A stretch of DNA of 20,684 nt, taken from contig JBAYJY010000076.1 in NCBI GenBank assembly GCA_041664945.1, positions 1 to 20,684 of the forward strand, given 5' to 3'. The translations under genes and the position numbers were made by a program. This stretch comes from JBAYJY01 sp041664945 (GTDB lineage Bacteria; UBP15; UBA6099). The notes below the pieces were generated by a model. It was given only the letters and a program-made list of their open reading frames with translations. It had not been told where the DNA came from and did no database searches. The stretch's first letter is position 1. Every line of letters begins with the position of its first letter. This document shows positions 1 through 8,234 of the stretch, piece by piece.

Positions 1-756
1 AATACGTTCAACATATCGACGACGACTGCATTTGTCGTGGCAGGCGCTGGAGTTACTGTCGCGAAACACGGCAACCGGTCGGTGTCGAGCCAGTGCGGGA
101 GCGCGGACGTTGTGCAGGCGCTCGGCGTGAACATCGACATCCCACCGGAGAAAGTAAAGCGGTGCGTGGAACGCGTCGGAATAGGCTTTATGTTCGCTCC
201 ACTGTTTCATAGCGCGATGAAATTTGCGATCGGCCCGAGGCGCGAGATTGGAATCAGGACGATATTCAACATACTTGGGCCTCTTACAAACCCTGCGCGC
301 GCTAACGTGCAGGCTCTGGGAGTCTATAAGCCGGAACTGACGGAACCGCTGGCGAAGGTATTAATGAATCTTGGCGCGCGCGCGGCGATGGTAGTGCACG
401 GAGAGGGGAGTTTCGACGAAATAACGATAACAGGCGAAACGCGAATCTCGGAACTTAAGAACGGCAAAATCAGAACATATAACGTGAAGCCAGAGGATTT
501 CGGGATGAAAAGAGCGACGCTGCGTTCGATCAAGGGAGGCGGCGCCGCCGACAACGCGGAGATAATCAGGCGGATACTCTCCGGCGCGAAAGGGCCGAAA
601 CGGGATGTTGTGCTGTTGAATTCGGCAGCCGCTCTTGTTGTCGCAGGGAAATCGAAGAACATGAAGGAAGGAATCAAGCTCGCAGCGCAAAGCATCGACT
701 CCGGCGCGGCGATTCGCAAACTTGAGTTGCTGATAGTCGAAAGCAACAAGGATTAA
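1..756 (+). CDS. trpD: anthranilate phosphoribosyltransferase TrpD, 5' end missing
   Basis: TrpD joins anthranilate to phosphoribosyl pyrophosphate, the second step of tryptophan synthesis, in the cytoplasm. The frame is already open at base 1 and reads NTFNIST, the conserved phosphate-binding motif that normally lies about 80-90 residues into the protein, so the start is outside the window. An apparent GTG start at 37 is internal. The 251 residues present include KHGNRSVSS (about 21-29), GSADVVQALGV, the arginine pair in GPRREIGIRT with NILGPLTNPA after it, and GEGSFDEIT, all typical of TrpD. The C-terminus looks complete for a family of about 340 residues. The next gene on the same strand starts 45 bases downstream and is not a trp gene, so this may be the end of a trp cluster or an isolated gene. 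Confidence 0.95.
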   Translation, partial: NTFNISTTTAFVVAGAGVTVAKHGNRSVSSQCGSADVVQALGVNIDIPPEKVKRCVERVGIGFMFAPLFHSAMKFAIGPRREIGIRTIFNILGPLTNPARANVQALGVYKPELTEPLAKVLMNLGARAAMVVHGEGSFDEITITGETRISELKNGKIRTYNVKPEDFGMKRATLRSIKGGGAADNAEIIRRILSGAKGPKRDVVLLNSAAALVVAGKSKNMKEGIKLAAQSIDSGAAIRKLELLIVESNKD

Positions 757-801
757 TCAAAACCGCTGTTATTCGGTGAAAGTGAGAACTGGCGTTAAGA
801 A

Positions 802-2172
802 ATGACTGCTACGAACGAAACGAATCAAGGCCGGTCGAACGGTTTGCTGATATTTCTGACGCTGATGATCTTTTACGCATTTTTCACGAATACATATCTG
901 ACTACGAATGACGCATCGCGATTCAGCATGACCGTTTCGCTTGCGACCGGCGGCGGGGGAGAGATTACGAATATTCTTCCACAAGTGATCTCAAAAGGCT
1001 GGAAGATCAAGGATTTCGCGGTCCACGACGGGAAAATATACAGCGACAAGGCGCCGCTCGGCTCTCTGATAGCGGTTCCGGTGTTTCTCGCGGCCACAGC
1101 GTTGGGATTCAAACCGCCGTGGGTGATTTACTTCGTGAGTCTTCTGACATCCGGCATGATGGCCGCCGGAACAGCGCTTCTGATTTACAGGCTCATCCCT
1201 ATATGGAAGCGCGATGAACGGTTGCGGATTGTCCTTGCGCTTGCCTATGGAATAGGAGGCATGTCGCTTTTCTACGGAACGGTTTTCTTTTCATCCGCAA
1301 TGACAGCATTTTGCGGATTCAGCGCGTTTTACTGTTTCGCCGTGTCGCCGCTCTCGAAACGCCCGGCGGCGCTCGCCGCGATCGGCGGATTTCTCGCAGG
1401 CGCCGCGATTCTCAGCGACTACTATGCCGCGATAACTGCGGTTTGCGTTCTTGGCTACGGAATTCTTGCTAACCAAAAAATGATTATTCCCATGATTCTC
1501 GGATTTGCGGTTCCAATAGCGATTCTATTCTACTACAACGAATTGGTTTTCGGCGCGCCATGGCCTCTGTCATACAAATATGCCAGCCTTTACGGAAGTT
1601 ACCATGCGACAGGGTTTTACGGCGTAAACTTGCCTGGCAAGGACAGCGCCGCCCGGCTCGCATCGATTCTACTTGCAAAATGGGGATTCTTTTTTACGAA
1701 TCTATCCGTAATATTTTCGATTTATGCATTCAGGAAATTTTTAGCGCTCAGACGAGAGTCATGCATGATTGTATTGATGTCTGCCGGATATTTGTTGCTT
1801 AACAGCAGTCTTAGCTGGTTCGACGCCTATAGCGCGCGTTTTTTCATGCCGCTTATGCCGTTTCTGATTCTGCCGCTGGCGTTTCTCGACTTCGGGAACC
1901 GGTGGGTTAGAAACGCGTTCTTTTTTGCGATGGGATTTTCGATATTGATAAATTTAGTCGGCGCTGATTATTTTCTGCCTGAATTTGTAGGCGAACAGAA
2001 ACCTGGAATGCAGAATCTGGCGGCAATAATTTTAGCGCCGCATGGGATAAGAATCGGTTATTGGAACTTCGTGTTCCCTGCGATATTGGTTGGTTTGGTG
2101 TGGTTGACGGGTTTTAGAAAGAGAAAGCAGTTGAAGTTCCAATCTAATGATATTAGCGCTATGACTAATTAA
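802..2172 (+). CDS. polytopic membrane protein, GT-C glycosyltransferase-like
   Basis: The product has 456 residues and roughly ten to eleven hydrophobic segments, starting with one at about 14-30 and ending with one before a basic tail (RKRKQ). A short hydrophilic N-terminus precedes the first helix. The loop after that helix carries TNDASRF (Asp37), and a later loop carries YSDKAPLGSL (80-89). An acidic residue in the first external loop plus an 'SDKAP' loop is the pattern I associate with GT-C type lipid-linked-sugar glycosyltransferases and their unannotated relatives (GT39/ArnT-like). The substrate cannot be read from sequence. No clear Shine-Dalgarno is seen; only AAGAA precedes the ATG. 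It follows trpD by 45 bases and is followed by the DUF3786 gene after 18 bases, so the last two are probably co-transcribed. Confidence 0.72.
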   Translation: MTATNETNQGRSNGLLIFLTLMIFYAFFTNTYLTTNDASRFSMTVSLATGGGGEITNILPQVISKGWKIKDFAVHDGKIYSDKAPLGSLIAVPVFLAATALGFKPPWVIYFVSLLTSGMMAAGTALLIYRLIPIWKRDERLRIVLALAYGIGGMSLFYGTVFFSSAMTAFCGFSAFYCFAVSPLSKRPAALAAIGGFLAGAAILSDYYAAITAVCVLGYGILANQKMIIPMILGFAVPIAILFYYNELVFGAPWPLSYKYASLYGSYHATGFYGVNLPGKDSAARLASILLAKWGFFFTNLSVIFSIYAFRKFLALRRESCMIVLMSAGYLLLNSSLSWFDAYSARFFMPLMPFLILPLAFLDFGNRWVRNAFFFAMGFSILINLVGADYFLPEFVGEQKPGMQNLAAIILAPHGIRIGYWNFVFPAILVGLVWLTGFRKRKQLKFQSNDISAMTN

Positions 2173-2190
2173 GTCTCCCCGGGATAAGCG

Positions 2191-2817
2191 ATGTATTCGA
2201 GAAAACATTATTTGAAGGTCCTGAACGAGGCCCAGGAAAGAATTTCATATCTCGGGCTGGGAACGCGCGCGCGCGTATGCGGGTTTCAGGTGAAAGACAC
2301 AGATAGCGGCGAAGAAATCAAGTTCTACAATTTTGGGTGTGAATACAAAATCATCGATGGCGGCAAGCGGATCGTAAACGGGAACGGTCGTGAAATGCCG
2401 CTGCTGATGCGAGTCATAACAATGCATCATCTTATAGAAGCGAAACCGACGCCGATAACAGGAGCGCTTGCGCCGATTAGAAGCTTTCCGGGATTAGAAT
2501 CATACGAAGCGACAATTAGGCGCAGGACGGAGGAAATATTGTTGCGAGCATTCGGGAATTCGCCTGAGCTACTGATGGCGTCAGCGGAGCGTTTGGGCGG
2601 CGTTGCGGTTAAAATGGGAGACTCTGCGGCGAGGATATATCCCTTGCCGAGATTGCCGATTGTCATAGTAATAAACAAATCCGGCGAAGGGCTGCCGGCG
2701 GGCGCTGCTTTATTGTATGACCGTTCGGCGTCCGAACTGCTGCCGCTCGAAGATATCGTTGTGCTCGCTGAACTCGTATCGAGGAAGATTGTGAATATAG
2801 CGAAGCAAAGAACATAG
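2191..2817 (+). CDS. DUF3786 family protein, function unknown
   Basis: This is a 208-residue soluble protein with no signal peptide or membrane segment. Its order of motifs fits DUF3786 as I remember the family: a polar N-terminal part, a hydrophobic 'LLMRVITMHHLIEA' helix (71-84), the 'PIRSFPGLESYEATIRRRTEE' region (95-115), an 'RLGGVAVKMGDSAARI' segment, then 'PLPRLPIVIVI' (151-161), 'LLYDRSASELLPLEDIV' and a C-terminal helix. DUF3786 has no proven biochemical role; it occurs mostly in anaerobic bacteria and methanogens. The gene starts 18 bases after the membrane protein gene, with only a weak GGGA upstream, and ends before a hairpin facing a convergent gene. The family call is from memory of its motif layout, not a search. 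Confidence 0.7.
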   Translation: MYSRKHYLKVLNEAQERISYLGLGTRARVCGFQVKDTDSGEEIKFYNFGCEYKIIDGGKRIVNGNGREMPLLMRVITMHHLIEAKPTPITGALAPIRSFPGLESYEATIRRRTEEILLRAFGNSPELLMASAERLGGVAVKMGDSAARIYPLPRLPIVIVINKSGEGLPAGAALLYDRSASELLPLEDIVVLAELVSRKIVNIAKQRT

Positions 2818-2820
2818 CAA

Positions 2821-2844
2821 AAACTCGCCTGTGACAGCGAGTTT
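2821..2844. terminator. bidirectional intrinsic terminator hairpin
   Basis: An 8-bp perfect inverted repeat, AAACTCGC and GCGAGTTT, encloses an 8-base loop. It lies between the convergent stops of the DUF3786 gene (2817) and the FKBP gene (2875). Read on the minus strand the hairpin is followed by a short T run (TTTTTGC), so it should work best for the FKBP gene. On the plus strand only TTTCG follows, so termination there is weaker. Confidence 0.6.
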
Positions 2845-2874
2845 CGCATTGATTTCAGAACAAAACAGATTAAA

Positions 2875-3315
2875 TTATAAAGCTGATTCGGTGACTTCGA
2901 CAATTTCGATATCGAAGTGGAGCGTTTTGCCCGCGAGCGGATGGTTGAAGTCGGCTAAAATCATTGTTTCGTTTGTCTCGACAACACAGAATGGGATTTC
3001 CTGCCCCTCTTTGTTGATCGCGGCAAGCTGATCGTCGACTTTGATATCCATATCGTCCGGGAAAAGATTGCGAGGTAGTTCCCGGATGAAGTTAGGGTCT
3101 TTTGCGCCGTAAGCGTTTTCCGGAGTCACTGAGAAAGATTTCTTTTCGCCTTCCTTCATGCCGACAACCGCTTCCACCATTCCGGGAATGATGTTCGGGT
3201 CGCCGATAGTGAAAACGAGCGGATTTTCGGCGTCGGACTGATCGATAACTATACCATCGTCAAGTTTAACAACGTATTGCAGGCTAACTGTTTTGCCGAT
3301 TTCGATTTCTGACAT
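2875..3315 (-). CDS. SlyD-type FKBP peptidyl-prolyl cis-trans isomerase
   Basis: This 146-residue cytoplasmic FKBP catalyses proline isomerisation during folding and acts as a chaperone. The FKBP core is visible at both ends: EIGKTVSLQYVVKLDDG and LVFTIGDPNIIPGMVEAVVGMKEGEKKSFSV at the N-terminal side, and DFNHPLAGKTLHFDIEIVEV near the end. The roughly 50-residue stretch between them, from about residue 70, corresponds to the insert-in-flap chaperone domain of SlyD. The histidine-rich metal-binding tail of E. coli SlyD is absent, so a nickel role is not indicated. The ATG has a good AAAGG site about 8 bases upstream. It is the last minus-strand gene before the 2821-2844 hairpin and is separated from the methyltransferase gene by 145 bases. 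Confidence 0.9.
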   Translation of the reverse strand: MSEIEIGKTVSLQYVVKLDDGIVIDQSDAENPLVFTIGDPNIIPGMVEAVVGMKEGEKKSFSVTPENAYGAKDPNFIRELPRNLFPDDMDIKVDDQLAAINKEGQEIPFCVVETNETMILADFNHPLAGKTLHFDIEIVEVTESAL

Positions 3316-3460
3316 AATAACAACCTTTCTTCTCTTATCCGCGACAATATATCAATGTGTCGGGGGACTGAGAACCACTTTTGGAAAAACCTTACTATTT
3401 TTTTTAGGATAATACAACCGGCCTGTAAATTCTATAAACAGGGAGGGAAATTATGATATT

Positions 3461-4417
3461 TCAGCGTTTTTCAGGTTTTTTTTGAATGCTTAACGTGTTG
3501 CGTTCCCAGAATACGCCGTCTGAGTAGCCCTGAATAAGAACGTCGCTATCGGCGGTTTTAAGACGTTTTTCGGCGAGACATGCGTATGAAAGGTCGGATT
3601 CTATGCCTGTATAGCGCCGGCCGAGTTTTTTCGAGACTACGGAAGTCGAGCCGGAGCCGAGAAATGGGTCGAATACTAAATCGTTGGGTTTTGAGCTTGC
3701 GAGAATGAGTTTTGCGATGAGTTTTTCTGGTTTCTGAGTCGGGTGGTCTGTGTTTTCCGGCATGGACCAGAAAGGCACGGTTATGTCGGTCCATAAGTTC
3801 GATGCGTAAGTAAGTCTGAAGCGTTCGCCGGGTTCGCCCGCCCAGTCTTTGGGCATTCCGGAGGAGTCGGTGTATGGCGCGAGAGTGCGGCGCTTGATTT
3901 TAACCGCGTCCGCGTCGAAATGATATTTTGCGCCGATTGTGCAGAACCAGATGTCTTCGAGACAGTTTTTCCAGTTTTGTTTAGCTCCGCGGCCTTTCTC
4001 GCGCTCCCATGTGATGCGGTTTCGGATAATAAAATATTTCTCCAGGACTTTTTGAAGGTCTGAAGACGAGCGCCAGTCGCAGCAAACATAAATGGAAGCG
4101 TCGGGTTTGAGAATGCGCGGCAGCATGGAAACCCACGAGTCTATCCATTCGGAGTAATCAGCAGGCCGTTTTTGTTTAAATTTAGATCCGTTGTAGTTTT
4201 TCGTGAGGTTATAAGGCGGGTCGACGACGCAGAGGTCGACAAACGAATCGGGAAGCAGCGGGATCGCATCGAACGCGTTTTGAAGAATTGTCTTGTTGAC
4301 GATGCGCTCCGGAACGGCGTGTTCGCGAAGAGTGACAAGTCGCTTGGCGAATCGCTCGCGCTCGCACTCTGACAGCGTCAGCGTTTGATTGCGTCCGGCG
4401 CGTTTCTTATCTTCCAT
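3461..4417 (-). CDS. beta-class DNA methyltransferase (probably adenine-N6), orphan
   Basis: This is a 318-residue S-adenosylmethionine-dependent DNA methyltransferase. The catalytic motif DPPYN (66-70) comes first and the AdoMet-binding motif FDPFLGSGS (249-257) last, which is the order of beta-class enzymes. The segment between, about 140-220, should hold the target-recognition region, and HPTQKP (225-230) is the usual lead-in to motif I. DPPY favours N6-adenine methylation, although N4-cytosine cannot be excluded. The recognition sequence is not readable. No restriction endonuclease or specificity subunit lies in the window. A GGAG site 7 bases before the ATG sits just after the priA stop (13-base gap), so it is very likely co-transcribed with priA. 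Confidence 0.9.
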   Translation of the reverse strand: MEDKKRAGRNQTLTLSECERERFAKRLVTLREHAVPERIVNKTILQNAFDAIPLLPDSFVDLCVVDPPYNLTKNYNGSKFKQKRPADYSEWIDSWVSMLPRILKPDASIYVCCDWRSSSDLQKVLEKYFIIRNRITWEREKGRGAKQNWKNCLEDIWFCTIGAKYHFDADAVKIKRRTLAPYTDSSGMPKDWAGEPGERFRLTYASNLWTDITVPFWSMPENTDHPTQKPEKLIAKLILASSKPNDLVFDPFLGSGSTSVVSKKLGRRYTGIESDLSYACLAEKRLKTADSDVLIQGYSDGVFWERNTLSIQKKPEKR

Positions 4418-4430
4418 CTAATCGCTCCAA

Positions 4431-6707
4431 TTACATCATTGACTGAGGGTGAACGTCTACCGCGATCATTCTCCGCGTTTCAGCGTCGAAGGAATCGTGG
4501 ACGGATTGCGCGACGTTCAACAATTCTTTCAGAGCTTCGCTGCGAAGGAGAATGAAATAGCGGTAGCGGTTGTGCAACTTGAAGAACGGCGCCTCGGCTG
4601 GCCCGAGAATGCCGAAATAATTATTTTCAGAGATAGGTTCAATAGCTTTTTCCAGCCTGAGCCCGAGTTCGGTCGCGAGGTCGAGCGCCATCTTCTGGTC
4701 GTCGGAAGATATAGTGAAATTCACCATAATTGTATATGGCGGATAAAGCGCGTCGCGGCGTATTTCGAGTTCCTGATCGTAGAATTCACGGGAGTTCTGG
4801 ATTTTGACGGCTTGAATCGCCGGGTGGTCCGGATTTAGAGTCTGAATTATGACGACTCCTGGAATGTCGCGGCGGCCAGCGCGGCCTGATACCTGCATCA
4901 TAAGCTGGAAGGTGCGTTCGCTGGAGCGGAAATCAGGCATATTGATGATGCTGTCGGCGGAGACGACGCCTACAAGCGTAACGCCGGGAAAATCCAGCCC
5001 TTTGGCGATCATCTGAGTGCCGACGAGTATGTCGATCTCCTTTTCCTCGAATGCTGTGATAATGCGGTGGTATTCTCCTTTGCGCGACATAGTGTCGCGG
5101 TCCATTCTTTCTATGCGCGCGTCTTTAAGTCCGCGTTTCAACTGGTTATAAACGCGCTCGGTGCCGAAGCCGTAATATCGAAGCGCAGTTGAACTGCAGG
5201 AAGGGCATGCGGGCGGCACTGCCTCGCTAAACCCGCAGAGGTGGCATTTCATCGCCTGTTCCTCGCGGTGATATTTCATGGAGACAGTGCATTGCGGGCA
5301 AACGAGCGATTCTCCGCAGCGGAAGCACTGAACGAATTGCGCGTATCCGCGATGATTAAGAAAGATCATCGTCTGTTCGTTCTTTTCGAGGTTGCTCTTT
5401 ATTGCGTCGACAAGCAGCGGGCTGAACATCGATGTGGTGCGATTAGATTTAACTTTTCGCATATCCACCACTTTGATTTCAGGCAGTTGGCTGAGGCCGA
5501 CGCGGTTGGGAAGGAAAAGATATTCGATTTGTTTTTCGTGTGCGAGGCGAATCATTTCGAGCGATGGAGTGGCGCTGCCGAGCACGACCGGGCAGCCGAT
5601 CAGCTTAGCGCGGTGGATGGCCGCCTCTCGCGCGTTGTATCTCGGTTGGCTTTCCTGCTTGTATGCCGCTTCGTGTTCCTCGTCGACAATAATCAGGCCG
5701 ATGTCGCTCAGCGGCGCGAAAACAGCGGACCGCGCGCCTATTACGATATCAGTGTCGCCGGATGTGATTCTGTTCCATTCGTACATGCGCTCCGTCATGG
5801 ACAGTGAGCTGTGCCAAACGGAGATTCGGCCGGCAAAGCGGCGCAAAAACCGAGCGATTATCTGAGTGCCGAGCGCTATCTCGGGCACAAGAATAATTAC
5901 TTTTTTCTTATTTTCGATGCAACAGCGAACGGCATGCATATAGATTTCAGTCTTGCCGCTGCCTGTCACGCCTTCAAGAAGAAACACTTTGTGTTTAGGC
6001 GGATTGATATTCGCGCAAATTTCTTTATATGCGTGTTCCTGAGTAGGATTGAGAACGAAGTGATCTTCAGCGCCGCAGTCGCCAGAGGATTCCATGTTCT
6101 TCGGGACATAATCGATCGCAATCAGGCCCTTTTTTTCAAGTTCCTTAATCGTCTGCATGCTGGCGCCGGTGATCTCGATCAGGCTATGCGTTGTCAATCC
6201 TCCGCCTTCGTCGAGCAGCGTGCGCAACACACGCCGCTGCGAGGGCGCGTTCTTGAAATCGGCGAAACCGCTCTCCTGCGCGAGTTTCAAAGCGTCGTCG
6301 AGAATCACGACATATTTTTCGAGCGCTGTTCGGCGCTGAAGGTCCTGAAAGGAACTTGTGTCTATTCCTTTTTTGCTCATTTTCTTGTGAAACGGGAAAG
6401 CGGTTTCCAAGACGTGGTTGAGCGGGCAGAGGTACATTCTTGAAATCCAGATGCAAAGGCTGAGCAGATCGCGTTGCATCGTCTTGAAATCATCTACTAT
6501 GCCTTCGACGGGTTTTAGCGCTCTGTCTGGTTTTACGTCAGATATTCGAACTACCATGCCGAATATGCGGCGTTTTCCGAACGGCACAAGAACCATTGAC
6601 CCGATCGTCACGCTTTCGCGCAGATTTTCCGGCACGACATAGTCGAAAGTCTTCTCGACGGGAACGAGAAGCGGCGAAACGGATACATATCTTTCTCTTA
6701 ATGGCAT
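4431..6707 (-). CDS. priA: primosomal protein N', replication restart helicase PriA
   Basis: PriA is the 3'-5' superfamily-2 helicase that recognises stalled forks and reloads the replisome. At 758 residues it is close to the usual 730-800. The N-terminal 3' DNA-binding domain (about 1-105) is followed by a winged-helix part and the helicase core with Walker A GVTGSGKT (246-253), DEEH (342-345), GSATPS (377-382), TQMIAKGLDFP (564-574) and QVSGRAGR (605-612). Eight zinc-binding cysteines are present at 461, 464, 470, 473, 488, 491, 501 and 504. An in-frame stop lies two codons upstream of the ATG, so the start is fixed. There is no Shine-Dalgarno, and a GC-rich hairpin ends 8 bases before the ATG. 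The DNA methyltransferase gene follows after 13 bases. Confidence 0.97.
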   Translation of the reverse strand: MPLRERYVSVSPLLVPVEKTFDYVVPENLRESVTIGSMVLVPFGKRRIFGMVVRISDVKPDRALKPVEGIVDDFKTMQRDLLSLCIWISRMYLCPLNHVLETAFPFHKKMSKKGIDTSSFQDLQRRTALEKYVVILDDALKLAQESGFADFKNAPSQRRVLRTLLDEGGGLTTHSLIEITGASMQTIKELEKKGLIAIDYVPKNMESSGDCGAEDHFVLNPTQEHAYKEICANINPPKHKVFLLEGVTGSGKTEIYMHAVRCCIENKKKVIILVPEIALGTQIIARFLRRFAGRISVWHSSLSMTERMYEWNRITSGDTDIVIGARSAVFAPLSDIGLIIVDEEHEAAYKQESQPRYNAREAAIHRAKLIGCPVVLGSATPSLEMIRLAHEKQIEYLFLPNRVGLSQLPEIKVVDMRKVKSNRTTSMFSPLLVDAIKSNLEKNEQTMIFLNHRGYAQFVQCFRCGESLVCPQCTVSMKYHREEQAMKCHLCGFSEAVPPACPSCSSTALRYYGFGTERVYNQLKRGLKDARIERMDRDTMSRKGEYHRIITAFEEKEIDILVGTQMIAKGLDFPGVTLVGVVSADSIINMPDFRSSERTFQLMMQVSGRAGRRDIPGVVIIQTLNPDHPAIQAVKIQNSREFYDQELEIRRDALYPPYTIMVNFTISSDDQKMALDLATELGLRLEKAIEPISENNYFGILGPAEAPFFKLHNRYRYFILLRSEALKELLNVAQSVHDSFDAETRRMIAVDVHPQSMM

Positions 6708-6715
6708 TGTTTAAT

Positions 6716-6742
6716 GTAGGGCGCAGCATCCTGCGCCCCTAC
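6716..6742. repeat. REP-like GC-rich palindrome between rimO and priA
   Basis: GTAGGGCGCAG, a 4-base loop CATC, then CTGCGCCCCTAC form an 11-bp stem with one bulged C. The arms resemble the GTAGGGGCGCAG palindromes that I recall being scattered in many uncultured bacterial genomes, so this may be one copy of a dispersed element. It lies in the 47-base gap between the rimO stop and the priA start. In the transcript it would form a hairpin ending 8 bases from the priA ATG. It lacks a T run, so it is a poor intrinsic terminator. Confidence 0.7.
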
Positions 6743-6754
6743 CCGTGAATTGCT

Positions 6755-8149
6755 CTATTTTATGATTTTACCATATAGATCGTATTCTTCGGCGTCTTGA
6801 ATGATAACTCGCGCGAAATCTCCGGCAGCGGCGACGCCTGTGAAATATATGAGTCCATCGATCTCAGGAGCGTCGCGGTACGATCTGCCCGCACCATAAG
6901 TTTTTTTGCGTTTAGAAATTCCTACTTCCCTCGCTATTGATATTTTTTCACATTCGACGATGATTTCGAGTTCTCTCCCGACAAGTTCGCGGTTCTTCTT
7001 AAGTGATATTTCACTCTGAAGTTCCATAATTGCTTTGACTCTTTCGTTTTTGACAGATTCAGAAATTTGGCGCGGCAAAACTGAGGCCGGCGTTCCGGGT
7101 TCAGGAGAATATGCAAAAGCGCCCAGTCGGTCGAATTCCGTTTCTTCCATAAAGCGCAGCAAACGGTTGAATTGAGAGTCTGTCTCTCCGGGGAATCCGA
7201 CCAATACAGTTGTACGGAGACAAATGCCGGGGACATTTTCTTTTAGAAGCGCAACTGCGCGCCTGACTGCGTCCGAGCCACCGCGCCGGTTCATAGCAGT
7301 CAGTATTTTGTCGTCGATATGCTGTATAGGTATATCGAGATAGCTGCAAACTTTAGGAATGCCCGCTATAGCCTCCGCAAGCTGTTTGTTCACCCGTTCA
7401 GGATAGGCGTACATCAGCCGAATCCAGTGTATTCCGTCGATATCCGAGAGGCGGTTAAGGAGGGCGGGAAGGGCATTGCGAATTTTCAAATCGGTTCCGT
7501 ATCTAGTTGTGTCCTGAGCGACAAGAATGAGTTCGCGAACACCTATGGCAGCGAGCGATGCGGCTTCCTGAAGGAGGGAATCGGGAGTCCGGCTTCTGTA
7601 TGCTCCGCGCAAGGATGGAATGGCGCAATAGCTGCAACGGTTCGAACATCCTTCGGCAATTTTCAGATAGGCGGTCCAAGGAGGCGTCGCGAGAAGGCGA
7701 GGATGTCTGTGGTCGTGTAGGAAATTCTGAGGGCTAAAACTTTCCGAACATTCAGTTTCGAGCAGTTCGACTATTTCAGGATACGATGACGTGCCGACGA
7801 TCAGATCAATCTCCGGGAATTCGTCGAAAAGAGCGCTGCGTTCGCGCTCGGCGAGGCAGCCGGCGACGACGAGCAAGCCTGCCTCCCCTGAACTTTTCAG
7901 CGCTGCCATCTCGGAAATAACCGATTTGGATTCGTCGACTGCGGCGCTGATGAATCCGCATGTGTTGACGATGATTATGTCAGCGTCCGCTGGTTCGGAG
8001 GCAATGGCATATCCCGCTGTCGCGAGAGCGCCGAGCATCACTTCAGTGTCGACGAGATTCTTGCTGCATCCGAGGCTGACCGCCGCGACGGCAGGAGCCT
8101 GTTTTCGTCGGTTGCCCGGTTTTTTGTCAGAAATTTGTTTCTTAGCCAT
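6755..8149 (-). CDS. rimO: ribosomal protein uS12 methylthiotransferase RimO
   Basis: RimO is a two-cluster radical SAM enzyme that adds a methylthio group to an aspartate of ribosomal protein S12. The product has 464 residues from the start chosen here. An N-terminal UPF0004 domain carries the three cysteines of the auxiliary cluster (C28 in SLGCSKN, C64 in NTCGF, C98 in AGCLAE). The radical SAM motif is CSNRCSYC (C168, C172, C175), and a C-terminal TRAM domain follows. The motif GCSKNLVDTE and the SLRGAYRSR region favour RimO over MiaB. The frame extends to an ATG at 8206, but that start has no ribosome site and lies upstream of the promoter at 8174-8202. ATG 8149 has GAAGGG 4 bases upstream and sits about 18 bases after the expected transcript start. 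Confidence 0.95.
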   Translation of the reverse strand: MAKKQISDKKPGNRRKQAPAVAAVSLGCSKNLVDTEVMLGALATAGYAIASEPADADIIIVNTCGFISAAVDESKSVISEMAALKSSGEAGLLVVAGCLAERERSALFDEFPEIDLIVGTSSYPEIVELLETECSESFSPQNFLHDHRHPRLLATPPWTAYLKIAEGCSNRCSYCAIPSLRGAYRSRTPDSLLQEAASLAAIGVRELILVAQDTTRYGTDLKIRNALPALLNRLSDIDGIHWIRLMYAYPERVNKQLAEAIAGIPKVCSYLDIPIQHIDDKILTAMNRRGGSDAVRRAVALLKENVPGICLRTTVLVGFPGETDSQFNRLLRFMEETEFDRLGAFAYSPEPGTPASVLPRQISESVKNERVKAIMELQSEISLKKNRELVGRELEIIVECEKISIAREVGISKRKKTYGAGRSYRDAPEIDGLIYFTGVAAAGDFARVIIQDAEEYDLYGKIIK

Positions 8150-8173
8150 TTTACCCTTCAAATTTTGAACCGA

Positions 8174-8202
8174 ATTGTAATGCCGCCCGTTCTCCGGGTC
8201 AA
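8174..8202 (-). promoter_or_regulatory. sigma-70 type promoter for rimO
   Basis: Reading the minus strand, TTGACC (8202-8197) and TACAAT (8179-8174) are separated by 17 bases; each matches five of six consensus positions. Transcription should begin near 8167, which leaves an 18-base leader with a GAAGGG site before the ATG at 8149. This placement argues against the longer reading of rimO from 8206. Confidence 0.65.
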
Positions 8203-8234
8203 ACATGACTGCATATTATGGGAATGCCGATGGT

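Noticed and set aside
37..756. A complete TrpD starting at GTG 37
   Set aside because: The conserved NTFNIST motif lies upstream in the same open frame, so the gene begins outside the window.
3422..3442. CCTGT ... ACAGG hairpin after the methyltransferase gene
   Set aside because: A 5-bp stem with an 11-base AT loop and no T run is too weak to call a terminator.
5241..6443. Several long plus-strand open frames, up to 210 codons, opposite priA
   Set aside because: They lie wholly antisense to a strongly conserved gene, overlap each other, have no recognisable domains and look like a by-product of codon use.
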